Origin: an uncultured Lachnospiraceae bacterium
GTDB lineage: Bacteria; Bacillota; Clostridia; Lachnospirales; Lachnospiraceae
DNA: 64,000 nt
Assembly (NCBI GenBank): GCA_910587715.1
Contig: CAJUMV010000014.1
Coordinates: 19,931-83,930 of the forward strand
Direction: 5' to 3'
Shown here: piece by piece, positions 44,130-53,596 of the stretch
Numbering within the stretch: the stretch's first letter is position 1
How the letters are laid out: every line of letters begins with the position of its first letter
Program-made: the position numbers and the translations under genes
Notes under the pieces: model-generated
What the model was told of the DNA's origin: nothing
The model's input: the letters and a program-made list of their open reading frames with translations, nothing else
The model's database searches: none

Positions 44130-44182
44130 ATTGTAACAGTTTCTATTTCTTATTTCCATGCATAATAAAAACGTGTTACAAT
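44130..44182. promoter_or_regulatory. Mirror-image divergent promoters between pfkB-type kinase and AEC transporter
   Basis: TGT-TACAAT extended -10 elements face outward on both strands (minus 44130-44138; plus 44174-44182), and TTGTAACA/TGTTACAA are perfect 8-bp inverted repeats 35 bases apart. The same bases may serve as paired operator half-sites. No good -35 is present on either side. Confidence 0.5.
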
Positions 44183-44219
44183 GGGAACTGCTTACAATGA
44201 TGAAAAGAGGAATTTAACA

Positions 44220-45224
44220 ATGAGTATCACAGTCGTATTGCAGCAAATGGTCATCATCTTTCTACTGATTGGCATCGGTATGGTTCTGTACCGTCGGGGA
44301 ATGATTTCCGAGGAAGGCTCCAAACAGATTTCCGGTCTTATCGTCAACATTACCAACCCCGCGCTCTTAATCTGTTCCGCTCTGGACGACGGTCCCAAGG
44401 CATCCCTGCGCGAGCTTGCCATCGCTTTTGCCGCCTATGCGCTCATTTTTGCCGTTTTGATTGCCGTAGGCTTCCTGCTCCCCCATGTTCTGCGGGTGCC
44501 GAAAAATCTCCACTACGCCTACCAGATGCTGACCGTTTTCGGTAACGTCGGCTTTATCGGCATTCCTCTGGCTTCCGCAGTGCTGGGCAGCGAATCCCTG
44601 ATTTTTGTTTCTATTTTTAACTTGCTTTTTAACCTGCTGATTTACACCTTCGGTATCTCTCTTCTGCAGAGAGCCGCTGCGGAGCAGGTACAAAACGGCG
44701 CGGTGCAGGACAATGCCGCTCCGAATATAGAACAGGCACAGGACACAATAGCTTCCGCCAACCGGACCGGCTCCAGCCGCCTGCAGAAGCTTGTTAACGC
44801 GGGGACGATCTCCGCTGCGGTTACGATACTTTTTTATCTGGGAAATTTCCCCGTGCCTGTAATCATATCCTCCACTCTCACCTACGCCGGACGTGCCACC
44901 ACCCTTTTGTCCATGTTGGTGCTTGGCGTCTCCGTAGCGCAGATGGCGCCGAAGGATATCTTTTCCCACCCGAAGCTCTATGTCTTTACGCTGCTTCGGC
45001 AGATTCTCGTGCCCATTGGCTGCCTCTTACTGATGCGCATGTTTATCGAGAACCGGCTGATTTTAAATACCATGCTCCTGATGGTCGCGGTTCCTGCCGC
45101 CAACATGCCCCTTATGCTGGCAAAACAGATGGACATGGATACCGGTGCCATCTCGCAGGGCATTATTTTGACTACGGTATTAAGCCTTGTGACGGTACCG
45201 CTTGCCTGCCTGTTTCTCCAATGA
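44220..45224 (+). CDS. AEC family transporter
   Basis: A 334-residue membrane protein of the auxin efflux carrier family with about ten hydrophobic segments in two halves (N-terminal V-I-I-F-L-L-I-G-I-G and N-I-T-N-P-A-L-L; a C-terminal half from about residue 205). A hydrophilic central loop (residues 160-195) separates them. Bacterial members export or import small organic acids such as malate; the substrate here is unknown. ATG 44220 is chosen because AGAGG is at proper distance. Confidence 0.88.
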   Translation: MSITVVLQQMVIIFLLIGIGMVLYRRGMISEEGSKQISGLIVNITNPALLICSALDDGPKASLRELAIAFAAYALIFAVLIAVGFLLPHVLRVPKNLHYAYQMLTVFGNVGFIGIPLASAVLGSESLIFVSIFNLLFNLLIYTFGISLLQRAAAEQVQNGAVQDNAAPNIEQAQDTIASANRTGSSRLQKLVNAGTISAAVTILFYLGNFPVPVIISSTLTYAGRATTLLSMLVLGVSVAQMAPKDIFSHPKLYVFTLLRQILVPIGCLLLMRMFIENRLILNTMLLMVAVPAANMPLMLAKQMDMDTGAISQGIILTTVLSLVTVPLACLFLQ

Positions 45225-45310
45225 CATCCTTTACTAAATCATTTGTCCCAGTCGAACCATTTCTCTTCTTTCGACATAAAATAGAGTAAAACGACACAGG
45301 ATATCAAGTT

Positions 45311-46216
45311 ATGTATCTTTTACTCTTTGCTTTGCTTCTCGCAGCCCTTCTCGGCTGTATCTTCTTTCAATGCCGCAGGAAAAAAATCATCTGCAAAATC
45401 AATGCGATGGACTGCTGCACCAAATGCACTCTTTTAAACGAGCTGGTATATCCCTTCGGCTATGATTTTCACTGCGACTGCGGGTTCTTTTCCTCCACAG
45501 TGGACGCGCCCCAGAAACAAGCCGGCTACACATGGCTTTACGACTATATGGCGCCCCGTTTCCAGATGGTCTTTGACTCCTTACCTGTCTACTTCGACTA
45601 TCGCGACAGGACCTGGCTGATTGAATTTTGGAAAGGGCAGTACGGCATCAACACCGGCGCGGAAATCGGCATATACCACGCAGACCGTATCATTCCGGAA
45701 AGTGATTACAAAACCGCCTGGTTCTCCTGCGCGGAGGAAGGGGAAATGCTGGACTGTTCTTTCCAGCTCTGCAAATGTGAAAACGAATGCATCTGCAATT
45801 CCGAGCGGCACTGGTGGCTTACTGCCTTTCTCGTAGGATGCTTTTCCAAACCCTCCTGCCTTACCATGGAGTCCTGCATCGGCTTTCCCAACAGGGAGAT
45901 GCTCTGTGCTTTTGTAGATGGTCTGAAACGGACCGGGTACCCCGAGGACTGCCTTTCTGTCAGAGGACTCACCGTCTGCTTTGTTTTCCACAAAGATTCC
46001 ACAAAATACAACTGCCTTACACGTTTTTGGCGAAGCTTCTCTCAGTGGAAAAACAAACGTTTCTGCAAGCTTTATTTGTGGGTTACCAGACCCTTCCTCT
46101 GTACTGAAGACCGGGTTCTGTATCTGTACTACTATCTCCCGGCAGCATTTCGCAAACTTCTCAGACTGCGCCGCTTTAACAAACGCTGTCACAAACGCCA
46201 CCGCAGGGAGGGATGA
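45311..46216 (+). CDS. DUF4474 family membrane-anchored protein
   Basis: A 301-residue protein with one N-terminal membrane segment (2-20) and a domain that fits DUF4474: N-E-L-V-Y-P-F-G-Y-D-F, then W-L-I-E-F-W-K-G-Q-Y-G-I near residue 103 and H-W-W-L-T-A-F-L-V-G near 160. It is unusually rich in Cys (several C-x-C and C-C pairs) and has a strongly basic C-terminus. Function is unknown. It overlaps the metallophosphoesterase reading frame, so the two are translated together. Confidence 0.8.
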   Translation: MYLLLFALLLAALLGCIFFQCRRKKIICKINAMDCCTKCTLLNELVYPFGYDFHCDCGFFSSTVDAPQKQAGYTWLYDYMAPRFQMVFDSLPVYFDYRDRTWLIEFWKGQYGINTGAEIGIYHADRIIPESDYKTAWFSCAEEGEMLDCSFQLCKCENECICNSERHWWLTAFLVGCFSKPSCLTMESCIGFPNREMLCAFVDGLKRTGYPEDCLSVRGLTVCFVFHKDSTKYNCLTRFWRSFSQWKNKRFCKLYLWVTRPFLCTEDRVLYLYYYLPAAFRKLLRLRRFNKRCHKRHRREG

Positions 46217-46218
46217 TT

Positions 46219-47118
46219 ATGGGCGTTTCCTCGCGTCTTGACCGAGCTTTCCAAAACGCTCCCCTGCTGCCCCTCACCAACCGCTCCCGCTATGTCCTGA
46301 TAAGTGACTGCCATAGAGGTATGGGAAACTCTTCCGACAATTTTCTGAAAAACCAGCATTTGTACTTTGCTGCGCTGGAACATTATTATCGGCAGGGCTT
46401 TACCTATATCGAGCTGGGTGACGGGGATGAACTTTGGGAAAACAGAAATATGAAGAATATCATTGACGTGCACAGCAATGTGTTTTGGCTGTTCAAACAG
46501 TTCTATCAGGAGGAGCGGCTGTATCTTCTCTACGGCAACCACGACATCGTAAAACGGAAGAAGGGCTACCCCGCCAAAAGCTGCGATACCTATTTCTGTA
46601 CGCAGTCCCAGCAGATGCAGCCCCTCTTCCCCTCCCTCACCTTTTATGAGGGCATTATTCTCACCACAGACCTGCTTCCCGGAAGCAGGTCGCATGTATC
46701 GCTCTATCTGACGCACGGGCATCAGGCAAGCCTTTTAAACTCTACGCTCTGGCCACTCTCCCGTTTTCTCGTCCGCTATCTCTGGCGCCCGCTGGAAAAT
46801 CTCGGTATCCTCGACCCCACCAGCGCCGCCAAGAATTACCATGTAAAGAACAACTGCGAAATCCGTTTGGAGCAATGGGCACAGGAGAACCGCCGCATTT
46901 TGATTACCGGGCACACGCACCGCCCCATCCTGCCAGCAGAACCCGCCAATTACTACAACACAGGAAGCTGCGTTCATCCCCGCTGCATCACCTGTATTGA
47001 AATCGAGCGCGGCAATATGACACTGGTCAAGTGGAGTATGAACGCCCGCCCCGACAGCACCCTCTATGTGGCGCGCGAGGTCATTTCCGGACCGGTCCCT
47101 ATACAATCTGCACCTTAA
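46219..47118 (+). CDS. Calcineurin-like metallophosphoesterase
   Basis: A 299-residue metallophosphoesterase with the metal-binding set D-C-H (I-S-D-C-H-R-G), G-D-G-D-E-L-W, G-N-H-D, T-H-G-H and G-H-T-H. The layout recalls UDP-2,3-diacylglucosamine hydrolase relatives, but a Gram-positive context makes that substrate unlikely; the true substrate is unknown. ATG 46219 has GGGAGG seven bases upstream. Its 3' end overlaps the convergent pyruvate kinase gene by 20 bases. Confidence 0.88.
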   Translation: MGVSSRLDRAFQNAPLLPLTNRSRYVLISDCHRGMGNSSDNFLKNQHLYFAALEHYYRQGFTYIELGDGDELWENRNMKNIIDVHSNVFWLFKQFYQEERLYLLYGNHDIVKRKKGYPAKSCDTYFCTQSQQMQPLFPSLTFYEGIILTTDLLPGSRSHVSLYLTHGHQASLLNSTLWPLSRFLVRYLWRPLENLGILDPTSAAKNYHVKNNCEIRLEQWAQENRRILITGHTHRPILPAEPANYYNTGSCVHPRCITCIEIERGNMTLVKWSMNARPDSTLYVAREVISGPVPIQSAP

Positions 47119-48514
47119 TCATATTGGTGGTGCCCGAAATCCCAATCGGCACACCGGAGGTAATGACTGTCAAATCACCCTTTTTCAATAACCCTTTCTT
47201 TTCCGCCGCGGCAATCGCCTTGTCAAAGAGCACATAGGCATCCTTCTCTTCTTTAATCAGAAGCGGCGTCACGCCCCATGTCAGAGAGAGCTGTCTGCAC
47301 ACCTTTTCCGTGGTGGCGCAGCTTATGATATCGCTCTTGGGGCGATAACGGGAAATCATTCTCGCCGAACGACCCGATTTTGTGACCGTCACGATGGCTG
47401 TTGCGTTTAAGTCAAGAGCCGTCGTGCAGGTCGCGTGGCAGATAGCGTCCGTCACATCGGGAGTTGCCTCCCGCTCCAGCAGGAAAAAACGCTTGCGGTA
47501 ATCCACATCTTGCTCCGTGCGCTCCGCGATTCTGACCATCGTCTTCACCGCTTCCACCGGATAAGCGCCCGCCGCGGTCTCCCCGGAGAGCATGATTGCG
47601 CTGGTGCCGTCGTAAACCGCGTTTGCCACGTCAGTCGTCTCCGCCCGGGTAGGGCGCGGATTCTTGATCATAGACTCTAACATCTGGGTGGCGGTGATGA
47701 CCTGTTTTCCGGCACGGTACACTTTTTTGATAATCTCTTTCTGAATCACGGGCACATCCTCGTAAGGAATCTCTACGCCCATATCCCCTCTCGCCACCAT
47801 CACACCGTCGGACACAGCCAGAATATCGTCGATATTCGCCACACCCTGCGCGTTCTCGATTTTGGAGATAATCTTGATATCCTGACCGCCGTTTTTCTCA
47901 AGGAGCTTCCGGAGCTGTAAGATATCTTCCTTCTTCTGTACAAAGGAAGCCGCGATAAAATCCACATCCTGCTCAATGCCGAAAAGAATGTCCTCCCTGT
48001 CCTTCTCGCTGATATAAGGCATGGACAGGTCCACGTCCGGCACGTTGACGCCTTTATGGTTTGACACCACACCGCCGTTTATCACGCGGCAGACGATATT
48101 GCTTTTGTCTACCTTCTCCACCGTCATCTCGATCAGACCATCGTCAATGAGCACCCGCATCCCTTCTTCCAGATCCTCATAGAGCCTGTTATAAGTCACG
48201 CTCACAATATCCTTCGTGCCCTCTACCTCGTCTGCCGTCAGTGTAAAAAGCTGTCCCCCCTCCAGTACAACCTTTCCCTCTTTAAAATTCTTTACACGGA
48301 CCTCCGGTCCTTTTGTGTCAAGCAGAATTGCAACCGGCATTCCCACTTCCTTCCGGAGCTTTTTCACCACGTCCATTCTTCTCTTATGGTCCTCGTGGAC
48401 ACCGTGGGAAAAATTGCATCTTGCCACATTCATGCCCGCTAACATCATCTGCCGCAGCACTTCTTCATCGTCCGTGGATGGTCCAAGGGTACACACAATC
48501 TTTGTTTTGCGCAT
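47099..48514 (-). CDS. pyk: Pyruvate kinase
   Basis: Final ATP-forming step of glycolysis (phosphoenolpyruvate to pyruvate). 471 residues with the A domain start R-K-T-K-I-V-C-T-L-G-P-S, N-F-S-H-G, D-T-K-G-P-E-V-R, and the K-I-E-N and T-A-T-Q-M-L-E-S-M active-site segments. The extra C-terminal PEP-utilising domain of some Firmicutes is absent. GGAGG precedes the ATG. It lies 57 bases after the beta-galactosidase gene. Confidence 0.97.
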   Translation of the reverse strand: MRKTKIVCTLGPSTDDEEVLRQMMLAGMNVARCNFSHGVHEDHKRRMDVVKKLRKEVGMPVAILLDTKGPEVRVKNFKEGKVVLEGGQLFTLTADEVEGTKDIVSVTYNRLYEDLEEGMRVLIDDGLIEMTVEKVDKSNIVCRVINGGVVSNHKGVNVPDVDLSMPYISEKDREDILFGIEQDVDFIAASFVQKKEDILQLRKLLEKNGGQDIKIISKIENAQGVANIDDILAVSDGVMVARGDMGVEIPYEDVPVIQKEIIKKVYRAGKQVITATQMLESMIKNPRPTRAETTDVANAVYDGTSAIMLSGETAAGAYPVEAVKTMVRIAERTEQDVDYRKRFFLLEREATPDVTDAICHATCTTALDLNATAIVTVTKSGRSARMISRYRPKSDIISCATTEKVCRQLSLTWGVTPLLIKEEKDAYVLFDKAIAAAEKKGLLKKGDLTVITSGVPIGISGTTNMIKVQIV

Positions 48515-48571
48515 GTTTGCCTCCGTTCCGGGCGCAGACCCGAATTATAATACTGTTCTCTTTTCTTTCTA

Positions 48572-51500
48572 TCATACCCCCCGAAACGTAAAACTAAACT
48601 CCACCTTCCCGCTCACGTCCAGATGATACTCCGGGTGCACCGGCGCGCCCCAGCTGTCATCGCCGCCGACGCCCAGCTGTCCCTTCGCCACACGCACCAC
48701 CGTATAATGCACCGGCGGCAGCTCGTAGGGATGCTTCGCATTCTCAATCTCATGGGGCGTGTAGGGCAATGCCGAGAAGCTCAAATCCTCTCCGCTAAAG
48801 AGCATACCGCGCCCACGCATATCGGTCACCTTCGCCCAGCGCACTTTTGTCTTATTTCCACATTCCTGCGGCACGAGGTAGGCAGCCATATTGTCCGCCA
48901 CGCGGTTGCGGTAAACGCCCAGCTTTGCTCCTTGATCCCGATCCGCGTAAGTCTCCTCCGGACCGTTGCCGTACCACTCCAGACGGTCGTAGTCCGCATC
49001 CAGCTTGAACAGTACGCCGAACTCCGGCATATCAGACAGTCCCTCCACCGGGTCATAGGTGAGTGTGGTCTGCACGCTGCCGTCCCCGTACACCTTGTAA
49101 GTCAGCCGACAGGTCGCCGCAGGCGTTGTGTTGAGGTCGTAAAGATAAGACACACTGACATGATCCGTCTCCTCCCTGACTTCCGGATTCTCGAAATCTT
49201 CCCCCTCTTTATTCAATCTCCCGCCGGGCTTTCTGCAGGACGCATAAAGGCTTGCCAGCTTCCACTGTCCCTGTCTTGCCATCATATGGTTGCCCGTATC
49301 ATTGTCCGTAGGCGCACGCCAGAAATTCGGTCGGGGAATCTCCTCAATCAGCTCCTTGCCCGCATAGCGGTAGGAGACCATGCCAAAGGCGGAAATCGCC
49401 CCCGCTGGCTCAGAGAACAACACGTCAAAATGCTCTCCCCGGACGCCCACATTGTCATTGCCACGTATGATGGTGAGCGGTTTCTTCTTCTCCTCCACAA
49501 GCGTATCAACTTTTCCTATCACCGCCTGCCCGAAAGCCACTTCATGCCCCGCTTTCGCCCACAGCGTATCCTCTTTCAGGAGGAAGGATATGGTCACCGC
49601 ATACTCGCCCGCATACGCCGGCAATGCGAAGGGCGCAGGAAATGATTTTCTGCTCTCCGGCTCTACGTCAATCCCCGCAAGCTCCTTACGCTCCACACAT
49701 ACGCCGTCCCGCAGAAGCTCAGCCACACAACGGAAGCGGTTCGTCGAAACAAAGAGGTTCTTGTTCCACACCTCAAAACTGTCCTTTTCTACAGCCACCG
49801 CAATGTTCTGATAATTAAACTTTACCTCCTGCATCTTGGGAGACACTTCCCGCTCTCCGCCGTAGGCAATGCCGTTGCCGCTGAAATTATAGTCTGTCGG
49901 ACGCTCCCCGAAGTCGCCGCCGTAAGCCTGAAACCACTTTCCGTAACGGTCTTTTTTGTAAATGCTCTGGTCGATGTAATCCCAGATAAAACCGCCCTGA
50001 TAAGCAGAATTTTCTTTGTCCGCCAACTCTGTGTACTTATGCATCGCGCCGCAGGAATTGCCCATGGCATGCGTGTACTCACAGCAGATGAAGGGTTTTC
50101 CGTCGCCGTTTGCCAGATATTCCTCGATATCCACCACTTTCGCGTACATACGGCTCTCCATGTCGGAAGAATCGTTATAGCGTCTGTCGTTGAAAACGCC
50201 CTCATAGTGCACCAGCCTCGTGTCGTCCAGCTTGCGGAAAAGCTCGGACATCTCAAAGATCGTCTCACCGCCGAAGGACTCGTTTCCCACAGACCAGATC
50301 AGCACCGCCGGGTGGTTTTTGTCCCTGTGGTAGCAGGAGCGAATGCGGTCGTACATCATTTCCTTCCATTCCGCCTTATCGTCCGGCACCACAAAGGACA
50401 TGTCCTTTTTCCCTTTCAGGTAAGCGTCCCATGTACCGTGGGATTCCAGATTGCTCTCCGCAATCAGATACAGCCCGTAACGGTCGCAGAGTTCGTATAG
50501 CCGCTCGTCGTCGGGATAATGGCTGGTGCGGATCGCGTTGATGTTGTTGCGCTTCATGGTCACCACATCTTTTACCAATTCCTCGTAAGAGATATGTCTC
50601 CCCGAAACAGAACTGAAATCGTGGCGGTTCGCACCCTTAAACACAATGCGCTTTCCGTTTAACATCATCCGGGCATTCTTCATCTCAAACTTGCGGAAGC
50701 CGACCGGCTGTGAGACAAACTCCACGGTCTTTCCCGCCTCATCCAGACATTCCGATTCCAGCGCATATAAATAGGGATCTTCCGCGCTCCAAAGCCTCGG
50801 CTTCTCGATCATTTCCTCGAAAGCGAACTCACTGTCCGCACCCGCTTCCATCTTCCACTCTTTCTCAAACAGAACCGTTCCGCCGTCCTTTAAGCAGAAT
50901 TTATAGATACCGTTTCCTTTTACCTTACCGCACACAGACAGCGTCGCCCGCTCAAAATTTTCACCCTCAAAAAGTGTTTTCACCGTCAAATCTTCCACAT
51001 GCACGGCAGGAACCGCGTACAGGTACACGCTCCGGTAAATGCCGGAAAATCGGTAGAAATCCTGATCCTCGCACCAGCTTGAGGAAGTCCATTTGTAAAC
51101 CTGCACCGCCAGCTTGTTTTCCCCGTCTTTCAGATAGGGGGTGAGGTCAAACTCGGAGGGGGTAAAGCTGTCCTCGCTGTAACCCACATAAGCGCCGTTG
51201 CACCAGAGCGCCATCCCGCTCTCTACTCCCTCAAACACAATGCGGATTTCCTGTCCTTTCATATGCGCCGGGACTTCAAAATATTTCACATAGCTCGCCA
51301 CGGGATTGAACCGCTCGGGAATCTCCCCCGGCAGAATTTCCTCCCTGCCATCCCACGGGTACTGCGTGTTCACATACTGCGGGATGTCGTAGCCCTCCAT
51401 CTGGATGTGCGCCGGCACCCGGATATCCGCCCACGGTCTGCAGTCGTAACTCTCCTGCTCAAACCCCTTCACCGCAGAATCAATATTCACCGCGTAAGAG

Positions 51501-51655
51501 AACTTCCAGATACCATCCAGCGACTGTATCAGACTGCTCTCTCCCCGCGCCGCCTCCTTTTCGCCGGCATACCAGTTTAACGCGGCATGCGCCGGGAGTA
51601 CATTGTCCTTAAAAAACTGAGGGTCTTTTATTTTATCATAATCAGATCGCGTCAT
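48572..51655 (-). CDS. Beta-galactosidase (GH2, LacZ-type)
   Basis: A 1027-residue glycoside hydrolase family 2 enzyme splitting lactose and other beta-galactosides. Five-domain LacZ layout: N-terminal sugar-binding domain, Ig-like domains, a TIM barrel with acid/base Glu in W-S-V-G-N-E-S and nucleophile Glu in F-I-C-C-E-Y-T-H-A-M-G-N, and the C-terminal small-chain domain. No signal peptide. Together with the ABC transporter upstream it indicates import and intracellular cleavage of a galactoside. Confidence 0.97.
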   Translation of the reverse strand: MTRSDYDKIKDPQFFKDNVLPAHAALNWYAGEKEAARGESSLIQSLDGIWKFSYAVNIDSAVKGFEQESYDCRPWADIRVPAHIQMEGYDIPQYVNTQYPWDGREEILPGEIPERFNPVASYVKYFEVPAHMKGQEIRIVFEGVESGMALWCNGAYVGYSEDSFTPSEFDLTPYLKDGENKLAVQVYKWTSSSWCEDQDFYRFSGIYRSVYLYAVPAVHVEDLTVKTLFEGENFERATLSVCGKVKGNGIYKFCLKDGGTVLFEKEWKMEAGADSEFAFEEMIEKPRLWSAEDPYLYALESECLDEAGKTVEFVSQPVGFRKFEMKNARMMLNGKRIVFKGANRHDFSSVSGRHISYEELVKDVVTMKRNNINAIRTSHYPDDERLYELCDRYGLYLIAESNLESHGTWDAYLKGKKDMSFVVPDDKAEWKEMMYDRIRSCYHRDKNHPAVLIWSVGNESFGGETIFEMSELFRKLDDTRLVHYEGVFNDRRYNDSSDMESRMYAKVVDIEEYLANGDGKPFICCEYTHAMGNSCGAMHKYTELADKENSAYQGGFIWDYIDQSIYKKDRYGKWFQAYGGDFGERPTDYNFSGNGIAYGGEREVSPKMQEVKFNYQNIAVAVEKDSFEVWNKNLFVSTNRFRCVAELLRDGVCVERKELAGIDVEPESRKSFPAPFALPAYAGEYAVTISFLLKEDTLWAKAGHEVAFGQAVIGKVDTLVEEKKKPLTIIRGNDNVGVRGEHFDVLFSEPAGAISAFGMVSYRYAGKELIEEIPRPNFWRAPTDNDTGNHMMARQGQWKLASLYASCRKPGGRLNKEGEDFENPEVREETDHVSVSYLYDLNTTPAATCRLTYKVYGDGSVQTTLTYDPVEGLSDMPEFGVLFKLDADYDRLEWYGNGPEETYADRDQGAKLGVYRNRVADNMAAYLVPQECGNKTKVRWAKVTDMRGRGMLFSGEDLSFSALPYTPHEIENAKHPYELPPVHYTVVRVAKGQLGVGGDDSWGAPVHPEYHLDVSGKVEFSFTFRGV

Positions 51656-51664
51656 ATTTTATTC

Positions 51665-51780
51665 CTTTCCTGTTTCTTTATGTCCGAGTCCGCCGAAGCG
51701 GATCTCGCAATCAAGCGCAGCTTGATTTGTAACAAAGGTGTCAAAAGCACCCAAATATCCAGATGTTTTTGACACCTTAT
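51665..51780 (-). promoter_or_regulatory. Structured leader between the transporter genes and beta-galactosidase
   Basis: Three successive hairpins: a 12-bp perfect stem AAGGTGTCAAAA/TTTTGACACCTT, then ATCAAGC-TGC-GCTTGAT, then GATCCGC-TTCG-GCGGACTC. No terminator T-run follows the first. They probably affect mRNA processing or read-through from the permeases into lacZ. Confidence 0.5.
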
Positions 51781-51842
51781 TGTCTGAAAAACTTTCTATA
51801 CCGCGCTTACTTGCCATGTATCTGCACGGCTCATTGCCTACG

Positions 51843-52649
51843 TCACTTGACTGCGCCCGTAATACCTTCCGCGAATGCATTCTGTAAGCAGAAGAATACG
51901 ATTGCGGTGGGCAGGGTACAAATCAGCACGGCAAGCATCAGCATACCGTAGTCCGTCACGTAACCTTCCGTCAGGTTCGCCACTATCATGGGCATTGTCT
52001 GGCTGCTCGCATCCGTCATGATTACCTTCGGCCAGAGATAGCTGTTCCACGCGTTCATAAAAGTAATAGTCATCGCCGCCGCGTAGGTCGATCTCATGGT
52101 CGGTATAAACATCTGGAAGAAAATACGAATCTCGGACAACCCGTCGATTCTCGCAGCCTCCATGATGTCATGCGGGAACGACCTCGCGCTCTGCCTAAAC
52201 ATCATGATTAAAAACGGTGTGGAGATCGTCGGAAGGATAAATCCGATCGTCGTGTTTAACCAGCCCGCTTTCGAGAACATCTGGAACAGCGGAATCATAG
52301 TAGCCACAAAAGGCACCATCATTGCCAGCAGGATAATGCTCATCAGCGCATCTTTTGCCTTGTCATGGAAAATCTCAAATCCGTAACCCGCCAAGGAGCT
52401 GACCAAAAGTGACACAATCGTCAGAATCGCTGCATATTTAAACGAGTTGCCGAAAGCCCTCCCTATATTCTGCGCCGCCATTAGGTTTTTCCAATTCTCT
52501 AAAAAATAGCCGCCCGGAATTAATCGTCCGGAAATGACATCAGCGCTTTTGTTCGTCGCCGCACTTACCATCCAGTACAGCGGGAACACCGAGATAAAAG
52601 ATACGATACACAAAAACAGATACATACCAAATTTTCTCAATTTAATCAC
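51843..52649 (-). CDS. Sugar ABC transporter permease (MalG type)
   Basis: A 268-residue inner-membrane permease with six segments and the EAA-type loop E-A-A-R-I-D-G-L-S near residue 170, where the ATPase docks. The start is GTG 52649, which has AGGTGA at correct spacing and overlaps the end of the first permease by 8 nt; another in-frame GTG lies at 52658. No ATPase gene is in the cluster, so a shared MsmK-like ATPase encoded elsewhere is likely. Confidence 0.92.
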   Translation of the reverse strand: MIKLRKFGMYLFLCIVSFISVFPLYWMVSAATNKSADVISGRLIPGGYFLENWKNLMAAQNIGRAFGNSFKYAAILTIVSLLVSSLAGYGFEIFHDKAKDALMSIILLAMMVPFVATMIPLFQMFSKAGWLNTTIGFILPTISTPFLIMMFRQSARSFPHDIMEAARIDGLSEIRIFFQMFIPTMRSTYAAAMTITFMNAWNSYLWPKVIMTDASSQTMPMIVANLTEGYVTDYGMLMLAVLICTLPTAIVFFCLQNAFAEGITGAVK

Positions 52650-53532
52650 GCTTATCACCTACTTTCATCTGCAGGAATGCCAGCACGGCAACCAGAACCA
52701 AAATTAAGAAGGACATCGCCGCCGCATAACCGAAGTTCGGCACATACTTAAAGGACATATCGTATATGTAATGCGACATGGTAATCGACGTATTCGCCGG
52801 ACCGCCGTTTGTCAGGTTGACCGACTCGTCGAAGAGCTGTAACGTTCCGTTGGTGGACATGATCGCCGTCAGCAGAATCGTGGGCTTTAAGAGCGGCACG
52901 GTAATCTTAAAGAAAGACTGTACCGCGGACGCGCCGTCGATCTTAGCCGCCTCATAAACGGAATACTCGATGTTCTGCAGCCCCGACAGGTAGAACACCA
53001 TATTGTATCCCGTCCACCGCCAGAGCAGCGCGATGATGATAACGATACGCGCGCTCGTCGTGTTCGTCAGAAACGCATAGGGCTGATCCAAAATTCCCAA
53101 CTTAACAAAAAGCAGGTTAATCAGACCATTATTTGCAAACAGGGAGCGGAAGATAATCGCGTAAGCCACCAGCGAGGTCGCACAGGGCAGGAAAATCATC
53201 GTCCGGAAAAGCCCTTTAAATTTCAAATCCTTATTATTCAATATGGAAGCCAGAATCAGCGCCAGAATCAACATCACCGGCACCTGAATCAGCAGATAGA
53301 AAAATGTATTTTTAATGGATTGGACAAACACCGTATCCTGGAACATTCGAATATAATTGGAAATGCCGCTCCACTTCATATTTGCGCCGACACCCGACTT
53401 AAATGATAAAAGTAAGGCTCTAAACATCGGTACGAAGCTCATAATAAAAATCAAAGCTGCACCGGGCAGAAGAAACACCCACCCCATTAAATTCTGTTTT
53501 TTGCTAAGCGTCATTTTTTTTGGCTTGCTCAA
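52642..53532 (-). CDS. Sugar ABC transporter permease (MalF type)
   Basis: A 296-residue permease with six membrane segments and the E-A-A-K-I-D-G-A-S loop near 198. The start is TTG at 53532: AAGGAGG lies seven bases before it, whereas the first ATG, 18 bases inside the frame, would be too far from any site. It follows the solute-binding lipoprotein after an intergenic hairpin and overlaps the second permease. Confidence 0.92.
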   Translation of the reverse strand: MSKPKKMTLSKKQNLMGWVFLLPGAALIFIMSFVPMFRALLLSFKSGVGANMKWSGISNYIRMFQDTVFVQSIKNTFFYLLIQVPVMLILALILASILNNKDLKFKGLFRTMIFLPCATSLVAYAIIFRSLFANNGLINLLFVKLGILDQPYAFLTNTTSARIVIIIALLWRWTGYNMVFYLSGLQNIEYSVYEAAKIDGASAVQSFFKITVPLLKPTILLTAIMSTNGTLQLFDESVNLTNGGPANTSITMSHYIYDMSFKYVPNFGYAAAMSFLILVLVAVLAFLQMKVGDKRD

Positions 53533-53562
53533 AAAACCCCCTCCTTCTCTATCGTTGGAGTG

Positions 53563-53596
53563 AAAAAGGGGAACAGCTTACAGAAAACTATTCCCC
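53563..53596 (-). terminator. Intercistronic attenuator between binding protein and permeases
   Basis: Stem GGGGAATAG/CTGTTCCCC (one mispair) followed by TTTTT on the minus strand, about 30 bases before the permease start. A partial terminator here would make binding protein more abundant than permease, a common pattern in sugar ABC operons. Confidence 0.7.

Noticed and set aside
48623..49645. Plus-strand open frame of 340 codons
   Set aside because: Lies opposite the conserved C-terminal domain of beta-galactosidase and shows no protein family features.
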